From: Candidatus Lucifugimonas marina | GTDB taxonomy: Bacteria; Chloroflexota; Dehalococcoidia; Lucifugimonadales; Lucifugimonadaceae | NCBI GenBank assembly: GCA_029593915.1 | Contig: CP046147.1 | Coordinates: 2,899,001 to 2,963,000 of the forward strand | Direction: 5' to 3' | DNA length: 64,000 nucleotides | Shown here: positions 9,458 to 18,670 of the stretch, piece after piece | Layout of the letters: each line of letters starts with the position of its first letter | How positions within the stretch are numbered: position 1 is the first letter of the stretch | Translations under genes and position numbers: made by a program | The notes under the pieces: model-generated | Seen by the model: only the letters and a program-made list of their open reading frames with translations | Databases searched by the model: none | Told to the model about the DNA's origin: nothing

Positions 9458-9481
9458 TTATCCGGCCTCTGTGACGACTGC

Positions 9482-9943
9482 CTAGTCGCTTTCGGCGAAT
9501 AAAGTCAGCAGGTCGTGTCGTGAAACCATTCCGACAGGCTTGTCGTCTTCAATCACTGGCAGATGATGCGACTCTGTTTCAACCATGAGCTTCGCTACCT
9601 CAGCAAGGTGCGTCTCAGGCTCAACAGTCGGCGCATTCTTTCGCATCGCGTCGCCCACCAGAGAATTCCGAGTTTTCAGGATGACTTCCTCGATGTTCTC
9701 AGGATCACCGAGCTCGCTTCCGAGAACCCTCAGCACAGATTGACGTAAGTACGGAAGAACAGTCTCTTCAGGAAGGTACTTCGATTCCGAGAGCAGACCC
9801 AGGAAGCGACCATCGTTATCAACAACTGCCAATGAGCCCACGTTGCGCTCGAGCATGATCTTTGCGCCTTCAGCCACCGACTTGTCGGCGGTGATAGTCA
9901 CAACAGGAGCAGTCATTATTTCTTTAGCGAGTTTAGTGAGCAT
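9482..9943 (-). CDS. two-CBS-domain protein
   Basis: A 153-residue protein consisting almost wholly of a CBS pair (Bateman module), a sensor for adenine nucleotides. CBS1 begins at EIMTAPVVTITADKSVAEGAKIM with NVGSLAVVD, and CBS2 at VGDAMRKNAPTVEPETHLAEVAKLM with HHLPVIEDDKPVGMVSRHDLL. The first domain carries an insert of about 40 residues (residues 55-95, rich in charged residues) between its last strands. It is convergent with the nucleotidyltransferase. Partner and ligand are unknown. Confidence 0.88.
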   Translation of the reverse strand: MLTKLAKEIMTAPVVTITADKSVAEGAKIMLERNVGSLAVVDNDGRFLGLLSESKYLPEETVLPYLRQSVLRVLGSELGDPENIEEVILKTRNSLVGDAMRKNAPTVEPETHLAEVAKLMVETESHHLPVIEDDKPVGMVSRHDLLTLFAESD

Positions 9944-10081
9944 TGAGCTGCAGATTCTCCGTCATTTAGCCAGGCACCCAAATTTTTATGCCAGCCGAGC
10001 TTGGTAACCACCACTATAACGCCGGACGCGTGAACTCAGCGTGATTACTAAACAATAATTGGCGAACAGTCGATGAGAGAA

Positions 10082-10741
10082 TCAAGCTGGCTGCAGTGCC
10101 AACGCCTCACGAGCAAACCGTGCAACCTTGATAGATGCCACTGCAATGTTCTCTGAACTTGTGTCGACAATGATGTCGTACAAGCTGTGATCGTCAGGGG
10201 CGGCACCGTGCACATCGCCAAAGTACTCGCGCTGCAACTTCTCGCGCCGCTCAATGATGTTCTCGGCATCAGATGCAGACTTCAAGCCTTCACGCTTCAT
10301 GATGCGTTCAACACGATCTTCCCACGAAGCGAATAGACCAACCTTGAGAGCTGTTCGTTCGCCAGCTTCTACAACACCCGCTCGATGAACGAGAACGGTG
10401 TTACCAAGATCGAACAAGTTGTCGACGCTGTTCGATGCACTGGTTTCAGAGTGCTTTTCAGCGGGACCATCGCTATCCCAAGTTAGTGGGAGCAGCAGTG
10501 CTTCAGGAACGTTGAAGTATGGATCGCCCGCAGCGTTACCAAGCGCGAAACCTGATACAGCACGTTCGACTATCGCCCAAAATCGGTCTGTCAGACCAAC
10601 CGGAGCAGTTTGTTTGCCTTCAGTGAGGGTACGTGGCAGAGCAATCCGGTCGACATAGTCGAAATCGAACATCCTCGCAACGCGCTTGCCCAGTTCTGGG
10701 CCTCCAGCACCAATATGTCCATCAATTGTTATTACAGACAT
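10082..10741 (-). CDS. cytidylate-kinase-like protein
   Basis: P-loop kinase of the cytidylate-kinase-like family (219 residues). The N-terminus MSVITIDGHIGAGGPELGKRVARMF is a Walker-A-like loop in which GxxGxGKS is altered to GHIGAGGPELGK, as is common in this family. LFASWEDRVERIMKREGLKS is the lid/NMP-binding helix region, and YDIIVDTS near the end is typical of the family. The ATG has AAGGAG seven bases upstream. It starts 12 bases after the TetR gene stop, so the two form an operon. Whether it phosphorylates CMP or another substrate is not clear; the altered P-loop suggests a specialised role. Confidence 0.82.
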   Translation of the reverse strand: MSVITIDGHIGAGGPELGKRVARMFDFDYVDRIALPRTLTEGKQTAPVGLTDRFWAIVERAVSGFALGNAAGDPYFNVPEALLLPLTWDSDGPAEKHSETSASNSVDNLFDLGNTVLVHRAGVVEAGERTALKVGLFASWEDRVERIMKREGLKSASDAENIIERREKLQREYFGDVHGAAPDDHSLYDIIVDTSSENIAVASIKVARFAREALALQPA

Positions 10742-10753
10742 TTCAGCTCCTTC

Positions 10754-11416
10754 CTACGAACCCACACCGTTGTCACTCGCAGCGTTCTCGTTTGCGTGCA
10801 AATCTGCATCTTCATCCGAGAATTCAAGAGAAGTTCTAAACAACTTCCACATCGAAACTGCGTTCTCTCCAAGTGGGTGTGTCGAAGGATCGAACAACCA
10901 CCTGGTGACTGCTGACTGGATCATACCGAAAAATATCATCGCTGCCGCATCTGGCATAACGGTTTCGTCGATTTCATCTCTCTCGATACCTTGAGAAATG
11001 ATCTCCGCCACCAGCGAAAGGTATTTTTCCACTAATCGTCGACCAGCAGACCGAACTCTTGGCTCTTCAAACTGAGCCGCCTGGGCAATAACCACGAACG
11101 AGATACCCTGTCGCAACTCAACATATGAAACGTGAAGCTGCAACATGTGCTCTAAACGCTCTAACGCATGCCGGTCGGACCGAGTCGCACGAGATATCGC
11201 CTGAAACAGTGATTCTTCAACTTCCTGAATCAGAAGCAGTATCACTTCTTCCTTAGATGCAACATGTCGGTAAATCGCTGCTTCGGTAACACCTACCTTC
11301 GAAGCAATACCTCGAATAGTAAGCGCGTCGACACCACCGCTCGCAATGAGATCGCGAGCCGCTTCGACAATCTGATGTTGTCGAGTTTGGTGGTCCAGCC
11401 GTGTACGTGTTGCCAT
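10754..11416 (-). CDS. TetR/AcrR-family transcriptional regulator
   Basis: A 220-residue regulator with an N-terminal TetR helix-turn-helix: HQIVEAARDLIASGGVDALTIRGIASKVGVTEAAIYRHVASKEEV (written in parts: recognition segment VGVTEAAIYRHVASKEEV). The C-terminal ligand domain is all helical. ATG at 11416 is preferred to the TTG at 11437, since the HTH begins shortly after it. It is divergent from the HPP-family gene, and the shared spacer contains nested inverted repeats, so self-regulation and control of HPP are likely. The kinase-like gene follows in the same operon. Effector unknown. Confidence 0.9.
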   Translation of the reverse strand: MATRTRLDHQTRQHQIVEAARDLIASGGVDALTIRGIASKVGVTEAAIYRHVASKEEVILLLIQEVEESLFQAISRATRSDRHALERLEHMLQLHVSYVELRQGISFVVIAQAAQFEEPRVRSAGRRLVEKYLSLVAEIISQGIERDEIDETVMPDAAAMIFFGMIQSAVTRWLFDPSTHPLGENAVSMWKLFRTSLEFSDEDADLHANENAASDNGVGS

Positions 11417-11420
11417 TGGG

Positions 11421-11485
11421 AATATTTGCTCAACCAAAGGTTGATACTTACATGTTAGTGATCGTTTACATACTTAGCAAATATT
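11421..11485. promoter_or_regulatory. nested inverted repeats, candidate TetR operator
   Basis: The TetR gene's 5' region holds two nested perfect inverted repeats. The outer arms are AATATTTGCT (11421-11430) and AGCAAATATT (11476-11485), ten bases each. Immediately inside the left outer arm is CAACC-AAA-GGTTG (11431-11443). They lie just before the ATG at 11416 and about 110 bases before the HPP start. Such symmetry between divergent genes is where a TetR protein usually binds; binding is inferred. Confidence 0.45.
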
Positions 11486-11594
11486 TTTCGGTTCTTTCGA
11501 TTGCCTACAAATACATATAGACGTCATACACACACATTCCGCTGGGTAGTGATATTTTCATCACCGCACTACTTATCCAGTCATTAATCAATCG

Positions 11595-12164
11595 ATGTCG
11601 ACACGACGCAACCCAAATAGTTCATCTCACAAGCACGAACGACTGCACACGCTCCGTCACCACCCGACACTCCGGTGGATCGACGCTAAGTTCGTCCATC
11701 GTCCTCGCATATACATAAGCCAATCACTGCTGGCGGGTCTCGCACTGGTCGGAATACTTATCGCGGAAGACGCACTTACAAACGGCGCCGTAGTTGCTGC
11801 TGTCGCAAGTTCAGTAGCAATAGTCTTCTTTGTACCCCACTCGGTAGCATCCAAGCCATTCAGGCTTATTGGTGGGCACGTCGCAGCTATCGCCGCGTCA
11901 CTTTGCACCGTTGGAATAATGCTTCTGCTGCCCAATGCAGTGGCAACCAATCAACTCATGATTCATGGATTACAGGGAGCCTCCCTCGCGCTTGTAATTC
12001 TATTTATGACTATCACCAACACTGAGCACGCACCTGCTGCCGGAACGGCACTAGGACTCGCCACTTCCGTTCCAATGAACTCAGTGATATTCATCCTGTC
12101 GTCGGCGCTGATCATCTCGGTAGTACGAATAGTTCTTTACCGAAGGCTCCACAACCTGATTTAA
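11595..12164 (+). CDS. HPP-family integral membrane protein
   Basis: A 189-residue membrane protein of the HPP family, four predicted helices after a basic, Ser/His-rich cytoplasmic N-terminus of about 40 residues. The family hallmark is seen as IGGHVAAIAASL and TNTEHAPAAGTALGLA (the family's HPPA motif reads HAPAAGTA here). HPP proteins are membrane proteins of poorly known function, with some plant and cyanobacterial members linked to nitrite transport. Divergent from the TetR gene, followed by a bidirectional hairpin at 12167-12200. Confidence 0.85.
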   Translation: MSTRRNPNSSSHKHERLHTLRHHPTLRWIDAKFVHRPRIYISQSLLAGLALVGILIAEDALTNGAVVAAVASSVAIVFFVPHSVASKPFRLIGGHVAAIAASLCTVGIMLLLPNAVATNQLMIHGLQGASLALVILFMTITNTEHAPAAGTALGLATSVPMNSVIFILSSALIISVVRIVLYRRLHNLI

Positions 12165-12166
12165 AC

Positions 12167-12200
12167 GAAACGGCCCCGAGTATTTCATCGGAGCCGTTTC
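12167..12200. terminator. bidirectional hairpin between HPP gene and hflC
   Basis: Inverted repeat GAAACGGC ... GCCGTTTC with an additional CCG/CGG pairing inside and a loop of about ten bases. It sits between two convergent genes (HPP stop 12164, hflC stop 12229). T-tracts on either side are weak (AAACTTATTT on the plus strand), so termination strength is uncertain. Confidence 0.6.
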
Positions 12201-12228
12201 AAACTTATTTCTATCCGTCGCAGACTTG

Positions 12229-13284
12229 CTAGCCGCCTGAAGGATCAGTCAAGAACTTCAGTAGATCGCTTTCAGGGTCGATGATGACCGTTGTCTGCGA
12301 ATCCATGAATACCTTGTACGCCTCGAGCGAACGTCGGAAGCTGTAGAAGTCGGGATCTGCTTCGAGCGACTCAGCAAGAATCTTAATTGCCTCTTGCTCA
12401 GCTTCACCTCGTAGCAGTGCAGAAGTACCTTCTGCAGTTTCGAGAATGATGTTGACCTTACGGTCGACTTCAGCCCGAATCTCGGAATCACGCTGTGAAC
12501 CTTCTGCACGAAGACCACTAGCAATTCGTTCACGTTCAGCTTCCATTCTGGCGAACACACTTGTCTCAATGTCCGGCGGGAAGTCAGCACGCTTGATTCG
12601 AACGTCGATAATCTCGATTCCCAGTGCTTCAATCACACTAGCTGAGTAGGTGACAGAGAAGCCATCCATCGCTGGCGGGTTGGCGTCGGTGGCCAGCATT
12701 GCCAGTTCTTCGTTCGTTGCAGGACGTGAGCGCTGAGTGTCGCTGGTGTCTTCATCAACAAATACAGAAACAGCAGGGTGATCGAGAGAACCGTAGTCCC
12801 TGAACAGATCACCCCGTGAAACTTCTATCCGGTTACTAGCAGTAGTAACACGGTTCATGATGTCTTCACGAGTCTCAGAAATCACTTCGTGCTGAAGGTC
12901 CTGAGCCACTTCCTGTCGAAGCTGAGCGTTGACGATGTCACCAACACGAGCGTCAGCACCCGATTCGTTCCTCAAGTTTTTGAAGAACACGAGAGGGTCA
13001 ACGATTCGGTATCTGGCGTATGAGTCGATCACAAGGTTTCGTTTGTCGGCAGTCAGAAGCGAAGCGGGAGCAACGTCAACACGCAGCAATCGCTTGTCGA
13101 ACCTGGTTACCTGCTCAGCAAACGGAGTTTTCACCTGTAGACCCGGCGAGCGGTGTGAACGTTTGAATTCACCAAATCGAGTAACGATCGCCAACTGAGT
13201 TTCATCAACCACAAATAATGTCTGTGGAACGATGATTGCAGCAGCAATGATGATTACGATCAGTGGGATAGTGAGCTTGCTCAT
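12229..13284 (-). CDS. hflC: HflC-like SPFH protease modulator
   Basis: Membrane-anchored SPFH/prohibitin-domain protein (351 residues) that pairs with HflK and encloses the FtsH protease. One N-terminal helix (TIPLIVIIIAAAIIVPQTLFVV) is followed by the HflC start of the SPFH domain, VDETQLAIVTRFGE, then LLTADKRNLVIDSYARYRI and a long Ala/Glu-rich coiled coil (ERERIASGLRAEGSQRDSEI region). Its ATG overlaps the hflK stop (TAATG, one shared base), indicating translational coupling. A C-terminal segment beginning DPDFYSFRRSLEAY matches the family end. Confidence 0.93.
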   Translation of the reverse strand: MSKLTIPLIVIIIAAAIIVPQTLFVVDETQLAIVTRFGEFKRSHRSPGLQVKTPFAEQVTRFDKRLLRVDVAPASLLTADKRNLVIDSYARYRIVDPLVFFKNLRNESGADARVGDIVNAQLRQEVAQDLQHEVISETREDIMNRVTTASNRIEVSRGDLFRDYGSLDHPAVSVFVDEDTSDTQRSRPATNEELAMLATDANPPAMDGFSVTYSASVIEALGIEIIDVRIKRADFPPDIETSVFARMEAERERIASGLRAEGSQRDSEIRAEVDRKVNIILETAEGTSALLRGEAEQEAIKILAESLEADPDFYSFRRSLEAYKVFMDSQTTVIIDPESDLLKFLTDPSGG

Positions 13285-14405
13285 TATTGCGCTCCTCCCG
13301 CTCCAGAGATCGTATTTCCGCCCGAGCCATCAAGTGGCAAGAACGGCAGAACACCGGTGTCGGAAAGAATGAACTTCGTAACACCCGGCAGGATCTCTTC
13401 CATTGCTTCCAGATACAGTCGCTGGCGAGTGATATCTGGCGATTGGAGATAACCCTCTAAGATCGCATCGAAACCGTCTGCTTCACCCTGAGCACGTGCA
13501 ATACGACCCTGTTTGAAACCTTCAGCAGCTTCGGTGATCTTCGCAGCCTCACCAGATGCCTTTGGAATTTCAGCAGCCTGATAAGCCTCCGCGAGGTTGA
13601 TTAGACGTTCTCGGTCTTCACGAGCACGAACAACGTCTTCAAATGCCGACTGTACTTCCAATGGTGGGTTTACGTTCTGCAGCAGAACCTGAAGCACGTC
13701 GATACCCGTCTTGTAGTCAGCGGCTAGTTCTCGCATTTTGAGAAGAACTTCAGTTTGAACCTGTTCCTTCTCAGTCGTTAGTACGTCGTCGATGTTTCGT
13801 GCACCAACAACCTGACGAAGAGCCGTTTCGGCGATGTCACGAAGTGTTCGCCCTTCAGGATTACCCGCTGCGACACCTCTATCGGCATCACCAGGGTCAT
13901 CAACTTCAAACAGGAAGCTTTGCAAATCAGCGATTCTGTACTGAACAACAGCCTGTACGTCGACGATGTTTTCGTCACCCGTAATCATCAGAGATTCGTT
14001 GGTGACAGATTGCGCAACCGTGAATCCATCGGCTCCTGAACGGAATCCCAGCTCCATACGACGAGTGGTTGTAACAGCTACAACGTCTCGTTTTCCAATT
14101 GGGCCAGGGTAGTGCCAGTGCAAACCACCGGTGGTAGTTCCAGTGAACTTACCGAAGGTACGAAGCACTGCTTCCTGATCGGGACCTACCGTGTAGAAAC
14201 CGGTACCAGCCCAGATGATCGCGATAACGATCAGGGCTGCAAAAACTAATCCAGCAGAACCCGCACCACCGATGCCTGGAATGTTCGGTAATGATTCCTT
14301 CAGGCGATCAATTACCTCGTCCAGAGTTAGCTGGGTTTCTTCCTGTTGTGGAGGCCGATACATCTTGTTATCGGCGACCGGGGTGCCTTCGTTTGACGCC
14401 GCCAT
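13284..14405 (-). CDS. hflK: HflK-like SPFH protease modulator
   Basis: Partner of HflC; 373 residues from the ATG at 14405, chosen because AGGAG stands seven bases before it, rather than the upstream TTG at 14438. Cytoplasmic N-terminus, a single helix about residues 47-69 (GSAGLVFAALIVIAIIWAG), then the SPFH domain with VGPDQEAVLRTFGKF and GLHWHYPGPIG, which are HflK-typical, and a coiled-coil region (AAKITEAAEGFKQGRIARAQ). The C-terminus is Gly-rich. Forms an operon with hflC; the gene 230 bases upstream on the same strand encodes a putative membrane metallopeptidase. Confidence 0.93.
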   Translation of the reverse strand: MAASNEGTPVADNKMYRPPQQEETQLTLDEVIDRLKESLPNIPGIGGAGSAGLVFAALIVIAIIWAGTGFYTVGPDQEAVLRTFGKFTGTTTGGLHWHYPGPIGKRDVVAVTTTRRMELGFRSGADGFTVAQSVTNESLMITGDENIVDVQAVVQYRIADLQSFLFEVDDPGDADRGVAAGNPEGRTLRDIAETALRQVVGARNIDDVLTTEKEQVQTEVLLKMRELAADYKTGIDVLQVLLQNVNPPLEVQSAFEDVVRAREDRERLINLAEAYQAAEIPKASGEAAKITEAAEGFKQGRIARAQGEADGFDAILEGYLQSPDITRQRLYLEAMEEILPGVTKFILSDTGVLPFLPLDGSGGNTISGAGGAQ

Positions 14406-14635
14406 CGCTTCTCCTCGCACCGACTGTAATCCAGCCAATACGTTTCGTAGTGTTCAGTTGTCCACACTCATTTTCGCAAGTGCGATTGAAGTGCGAACCT
14501 ATAAATTTGGTTGACTGAATACACAGTCATCCCGAATTGCGTGTACCAAGTATACCGACGAGAGGAGGGTTCGAACTGAGATTCACGGTAACAACGCCTT
14601 CTCTAGACATCTGAATGCGCAATTACTGTTCAATA

Positions 14636-16021
14636 TCACTCTGCTTCGAGCTCAATTCCCCTCTCGACAAGTAATCCTTCAAATTCTTCATACGTACCAA
14701 GTGGGCGTAACAGCTTCACCATTTCGCCGACAGTTTCAACCTGATCGCGTAAATCCCACATATAGCGAGCTATCGGACTAGTCGATGAGGGACTCTCCGC
14801 GTACGTACCGTGAAAAGCAAAATACGCCTGATTTATCTTGCGAATCCTGTAGTTGTGATCGAGTAATTCAACTCGACGCGACTCCATGTACGCCTCAGCT
14901 TCGTCGATCTTGCCGTCCGCTAAGAGATCATCAGTCGTTCGGCGAGTTTCACCCATAAACCTGTTGAAGTTAAATTCTTCAGGGTCGATTAGAGCTTCAT
15001 CTTCAGTTTCCACATGCTTTGACGCGGTTTCGGGTCTGGTAGGTGCAACAAACGGCTCACCAGTTACTTCTGAGTACACCCTGAGCCCAACTTCACGACC
15101 AAAAATGTCAGCAAGAGTTTCGTTCATCGACCGAATCTCACCTCCGCCAAAATAAGCTCTACCCAACGGATGAAACGCCAAATACGCGTGCAACCACTCG
15201 TGAGACGCCACATCGACGAGCCGTTTTAGATCTGATGTCGGAATAACCGTCGGATAGCTGGCAAGCCCACCTGTTTGCAGAATAACAGCCGATATGTCGT
15301 GCTCAGCGACAAGTTCACTCTCGATCCGCGACATCTCGTCGATGGGAATATCAGGATCGATCAACACGTCTTCGATTCGAACGATCTCATCGCGCCGTGA
15401 TGTAACCAAAAGCTTTGGCGGATCGCCTATTCGAAAGTCGACCGGAGGCCACACGAACGAACCGACCAGGTCGATTTCTGGTGAACGAACAACTTCGGCG
15501 ATTATCTGCTCGAGATATTCTTCGACTGCCGACCTAATGGAGTTCCGCTCAGATATCAGGCGATCAATTTGGGCTTGAGCTCCACTAATCTCAACTTCAT
15601 CAGGATTTGCCGCCGATGTAGCCCTGTTCAGATCCCCCTTTGCAGTCCGGAGTTCTCCAACTAGTTCAACATACCGATCAAGCGCCGCTCTCCGATCTGA
15701 CTCACTCGTTGGAGTCCACGGCAATGCTGTCCATACCCGATGACTCCACTTATCGAAGAAGTTATCGAACTCCCACGAAACCAATCCATAGCCGTGATCA
15801 AGAGAAACGGCAGCAGCCGGCGTGTCGAAACGTTTGTCACCAGTTGGAACTATCCACCCAATGAACAAAACGGCGATCAGTACAACGCGAAATAGCCATT
15901 TAGATCGCCGGCCCAGTGGGAACAGCACAAGCCACTCGATGACCTTGAACGCGATTAACAACAGCGAACCAGCGGTCCACATCAATGTTCTATTCAAAAG
16001 AGCCAGTAAGTTCGTGAGCAA
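14636..16021 (-). CDS. putative membrane-anchored gluzincin-type zinc metallopeptidase
   Basis: A 461-residue protein I cannot place in a named family. Two N-terminal membrane helices (about 10-35 and 43-60) are followed by an extracytoplasmic or soluble region with a coiled-coil stretch (about 105-170). The sequence ASHEWLHAYL gives an H274-E-x-x-H278 zinc motif, and SMNETLADIFGREVG places Glu301 22 residues later, in the N-E-x-x-x-D context that supplies the third zinc ligand in thermolysin-like gluzincins. Three ligands plus catalytic Glu275 are thus all present. It lies just upstream of hflK on the same strand, so co-expression with the FtsH modulators is possible. Function is inferred from motifs only. 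Confidence 0.72.
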   Translation of the reverse strand: MLTNLLALLNRTLMWTAGSLLLIAFKVIEWLVLFPLGRRSKWLFRVVLIAVLFIGWIVPTGDKRFDTPAAAVSLDHGYGLVSWEFDNFFDKWSHRVWTALPWTPTSESDRRAALDRYVELVGELRTAKGDLNRATSAANPDEVEISGAQAQIDRLISERNSIRSAVEEYLEQIIAEVVRSPEIDLVGSFVWPPVDFRIGDPPKLLVTSRRDEIVRIEDVLIDPDIPIDEMSRIESELVAEHDISAVILQTGGLASYPTVIPTSDLKRLVDVASHEWLHAYLAFHPLGRAYFGGGEIRSMNETLADIFGREVGLRVYSEVTGEPFVAPTRPETASKHVETEDEALIDPEEFNFNRFMGETRRTTDDLLADGKIDEAEAYMESRRVELLDHNYRIRKINQAYFAFHGTYAESPSSTSPIARYMWDLRDQVETVGEMVKLLRPLGTYEEFEGLLVERGIELEAE

Positions 16022-16177
16022 ACGACAGACCGTGGCTTAGTCCAGCGTACAACGCGGTCGCACGCAGCAAGTGAATACAGTGAATAAAGAACTAGAGCCT
16101 AACGAAGTTATACGTCGAGCGGGCGAAGTAGGTGCTTCACGAATTCCACAAACTTAGTGAAAGTAAGCAATCAAAAG

Positions 16178-16618
16178 CTAACTAGTCGGTCGTGCCCACA
16201 GCGTTTCGTACTGCTCGCCCATGATCAACTGAGCCAGTTCACGCCGTTCCATTCGAACCAGTTCGTCGAACGCTTTTTCGGCATCATCAAGAGCGTCGCT
16301 GTAGCCAGATTCCTCGATGCGAGCAACGATCTTGCCCCACAATCCAGAGGTTTTCATGGCGTCGACATAGCCAACCCACGGGACGGCAATGATGTCTTGC
16401 GGACGAGGCAGTCCAGGTCGCATTCGCTTGATCGTACGAAGACGATCAGCAATCGATCGGGCCATAGGAACGACTCGAATCAGGGCCGGTTCGCCTTCCT
16501 TGTGCCGGACATCAATCACAACCGATTGGCCGAACTTTGGAAAGAACACTGCCATGACATCGGCGTTCGAAATGAATTTGAACACCCCATCCACGCCGTT
16601 TCCGTAACCAAAATCCAA
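16178..16618 (-). CDS. conserved-looking hypothetical protein, 146 residues
   Basis: I do not recognise this protein. It begins with TTG, well supported by AGAGGT seven bases upstream. No signal peptide or membrane helix is seen. The N-terminal half is strand-rich (VMAVFFPKFGQSVVIDVRHK), and the C-terminal half is helical and acidic/basic mixed (DALDDAEKAFDELVRMERRELAQLIMGEQYETLW). Single gene between the metallopeptidase and the etf operon, all on the minus strand. Confidence 0.7.
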   Translation of the reverse strand: MDFGYGNGVDGVFKFISNADVMAVFFPKFGQSVVIDVRHKEGEPALIRVVPMARSIADRLRTIKRMRPGLPRPQDIIAVPWVGYVDAMKTSGLWGKIVARIEESGYSDALDDAEKAFDELVRMERRELAQLIMGEQYETLWARPTS

Positions 16619-16701
16619 TTTATTACCTCTCGTCTCACGAAGCTCTAGGCGAGCCCGTTGTTTTGCCGAGTGATATCCAGCTTACCTCGTTATTCGAACG
16701 A

Positions 16702-17655
16702 TTAGGCTTTCAGCTCGCGAACAGTAGCAAGAAATGAGGAGAGTACTTTCTCCCAATCACCCACTACGCCGAATCTCGCCTCTTTGAAAATGTTCGAATC
16801 GCCATCTTTATTGATGGCGACAATTGCTCGTGAACTCGAGCAACCCGCCATGTGTTGGCTCGCACCGGAAATACCGACCGCCAAATAAACGTCCGGACTT
16901 ACCGATTTGCCTGTGAGACCAACCTGATGCGAATGATCAATCCACCCGGCATCGCAAGCGGCACGAGAAGCACCGACAGCCCCACCCATAGCGTTCGCAA
17001 GATCAGTAAGCACGCTGAACGGCTCAGGCCCACCCAGACCACGACCACCGCTCACAACAAAATTCGCATCTTCGAGTCGAACACCGTCACGCGCTTCGGC
17101 GACCGTATCGGTCACAGTCGCTCGCTTGTCGGCACTGCCTGCCGCTGCCGCCTCAACCGATGGAGAGCCAGTATCGGCAGTCGGCTCATAAGCACCTGCT
17201 CGCAACGTGATCACCGCTGGCGAAGAAGCAATTTCAAACTCGGCAAGTGCGCTACCGCCGCAGACCGGTCGTGTAACGCTAATCGAGCCACTACCACCAG
17301 AAATCTCGGTGCAATCAGCAGCAAATGCAGAATCGTTTCGGAACGCCAGCCTTGCACCGACAACCGAACCAAAGTCTGTTTTGCTAAACAGCGCTACATC
17401 AGGGTTCGACGCCGAAACCAGTGCTGCTACATCGGCAGTTGCCTGCTCATATATTCCCGAATCCGAAGCATCTATAGCGGAAACGGTTACTACTTTGTCG
17501 ACCGGCAATGAAGTTGCCGAACCAGGAGCATCGCCAGCAATAGCAACAGTGATCTGCGCATCGTTCAAACCGTTAGCCGCTGCAACCGCTTGAAGAGTCG
17601 CCTGGCTAATCTCACCCTGTTCATCGCTCTCGGCGATCAAAAGTATCGTCGTCAT
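16702..17655 (-). CDS. etfA: electron transfer flavoprotein alpha subunit
   Basis: FAD-carrying subunit of the heterodimeric electron transfer flavoprotein, which passes electrons from acyl-CoA and related dehydrogenases to the quinone pool. The 317-residue protein has the C-terminal FAD domain signature: VVSGGRGLGGPEPFSVL, GASRAACDAGWIDHSHQVG, then GLTGKSVSPDVYLAVGISGA and AIVAINKDGDSNIF. Start ATG overlaps the etfB stop by one base (TAATG). No ETF:quinone oxidoreductase gene is in the window. Confidence 0.96.
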   Translation of the reverse strand: MTTILLIAESDEQGEISQATLQAVAAANGLNDAQITVAIAGDAPGSATSLPVDKVVTVSAIDASDSGIYEQATADVAALVSASNPDVALFSKTDFGSVVGARLAFRNDSAFAADCTEISGGSGSISVTRPVCGGSALAEFEIASSPAVITLRAGAYEPTADTGSPSVEAAAAGSADKRATVTDTVAEARDGVRLEDANFVVSGGRGLGGPEPFSVLTDLANAMGGAVGASRAACDAGWIDHSHQVGLTGKSVSPDVYLAVGISGASQHMAGCSSSRAIVAINKDGDSNIFKEARFGVVGDWEKVLSSFLATVRELKA

Positions 17656-18455
17656 TAAATCAACTTCTCCTCGCGCAATCGCAAAGCAAGTTTCTTGCCC
17701 GAATCGGCTTCGTCTTCACCTTCGATAAGTTCAACCTGCTTGTTCGATTCAGGAACGTACAGCTTCTTCAGTTCGAGCTTCGGAGTCAAATCACTTGCCG
17801 ACAATCCAAGATCAGCAAGAGACAAGATTTCAGGCTTCTTGCGGCTCGCCTGCATGATTCCTCGTAGGTTCGGGTATCGAGGTTCACCAAGCTCGTTCGT
17901 GATGGTTAATACAGACGGAACTGGAGCCGTAATCGCCTGGTATCCATCTGGAATAACACGCTGGAGCGAAAGCGAATCGCCGTCGATCTCAAGTTTTTGA
18001 ACCAGCGACACAAGCGGCAGACCAAGAACTTCAGCTAATCCGAGCGTAACGTGCGCCTGGTCCCAGTCGGAAGCTTGTCGACCGCCTAATATCAGATCAA
18101 ATGGACCGTCTTTTTCGATTGCAGCAGCTAGAACCTTTACCGTTGCCGAAGAATCGATCTTGTCGAGTCCTTCTTCGTCTACAAGAACTAGTCGATCTGC
18201 GCCCATCGCAAGAGGCTTCTTCATGGCATCCATCACGAATTCAGAACCAACTGAAAGAACCGTGATTTCGACATCGGCGCCACCGTCTCGCAGAAGCAAT
18301 GCAGCCTCAACTGCGTTCAGGTCGAATCCGTTCACAACGGGCGGAACACCGCTCGGTGGAACAACACTGTTCGTAGATTCATCGATCTTGAACTGCGATG
18401 GCGGAGTTTCGGGGTCTGGTACCTGCTTAGCAAGCACCACGATTCGAACAGTCAA
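17655..18455 (-). CDS. etfB: electron transfer flavoprotein beta subunit
   Basis: AMP-binding subunit that pairs with EtfA. The TTG at 18455 gives the usual N-terminus TVRIVVLAKQVPDPE and has GGAAA seven bases before it; a longer frame to 18512 would add 19 unusual residues. Family segments present: NGFDLNAVEAALLLRD, ADRLVLVDEEGLDKID, ILGGRQASDWDQAHVTLGLAE. 266 residues, normal length. First gene of the etfBA operon. Confidence 0.94.
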   Translation of the reverse strand: MTVRIVVLAKQVPDPETPPSQFKIDESTNSVVPPSGVPPVVNGFDLNAVEAALLLRDGGADVEITVLSVGSEFVMDAMKKPLAMGADRLVLVDEEGLDKIDSSATVKVLAAAIEKDGPFDLILGGRQASDWDQAHVTLGLAEVLGLPLVSLVQKLEIDGDSLSLQRVIPDGYQAITAPVPSVLTITNELGEPRYPNLRGIMQASRKKPEILSLADLGLSASDLTPKLELKKLYVPESNKQVELIEGEDEADSGKKLALRLREEKLI

Positions 18456-18670
18456 TTCAGTATTTCCAGTTTCTAAACTTGAGCTATCGAGCAAAGTATT
18501 AGCGCAAAACACGATAATAGCGACACTCTCGGCAGGTCGGAATCCGATTAGCGGCCTATAACATTACCGATCATTCAACTTGTTCGCCGTAGTCTGCCGT
18601 GATATTCACCAGTCAGAGTTAGCGGTGATGTCCCAACGAAATAAATTTCACTCGAGGTGAGTCACACGTT

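Noticed and set aside
14560-14600. GGGTTCGAACTGAG resembling a tRNA T-arm
   Set aside because: No acceptor, D-arm or anticodon arm can be built around it.
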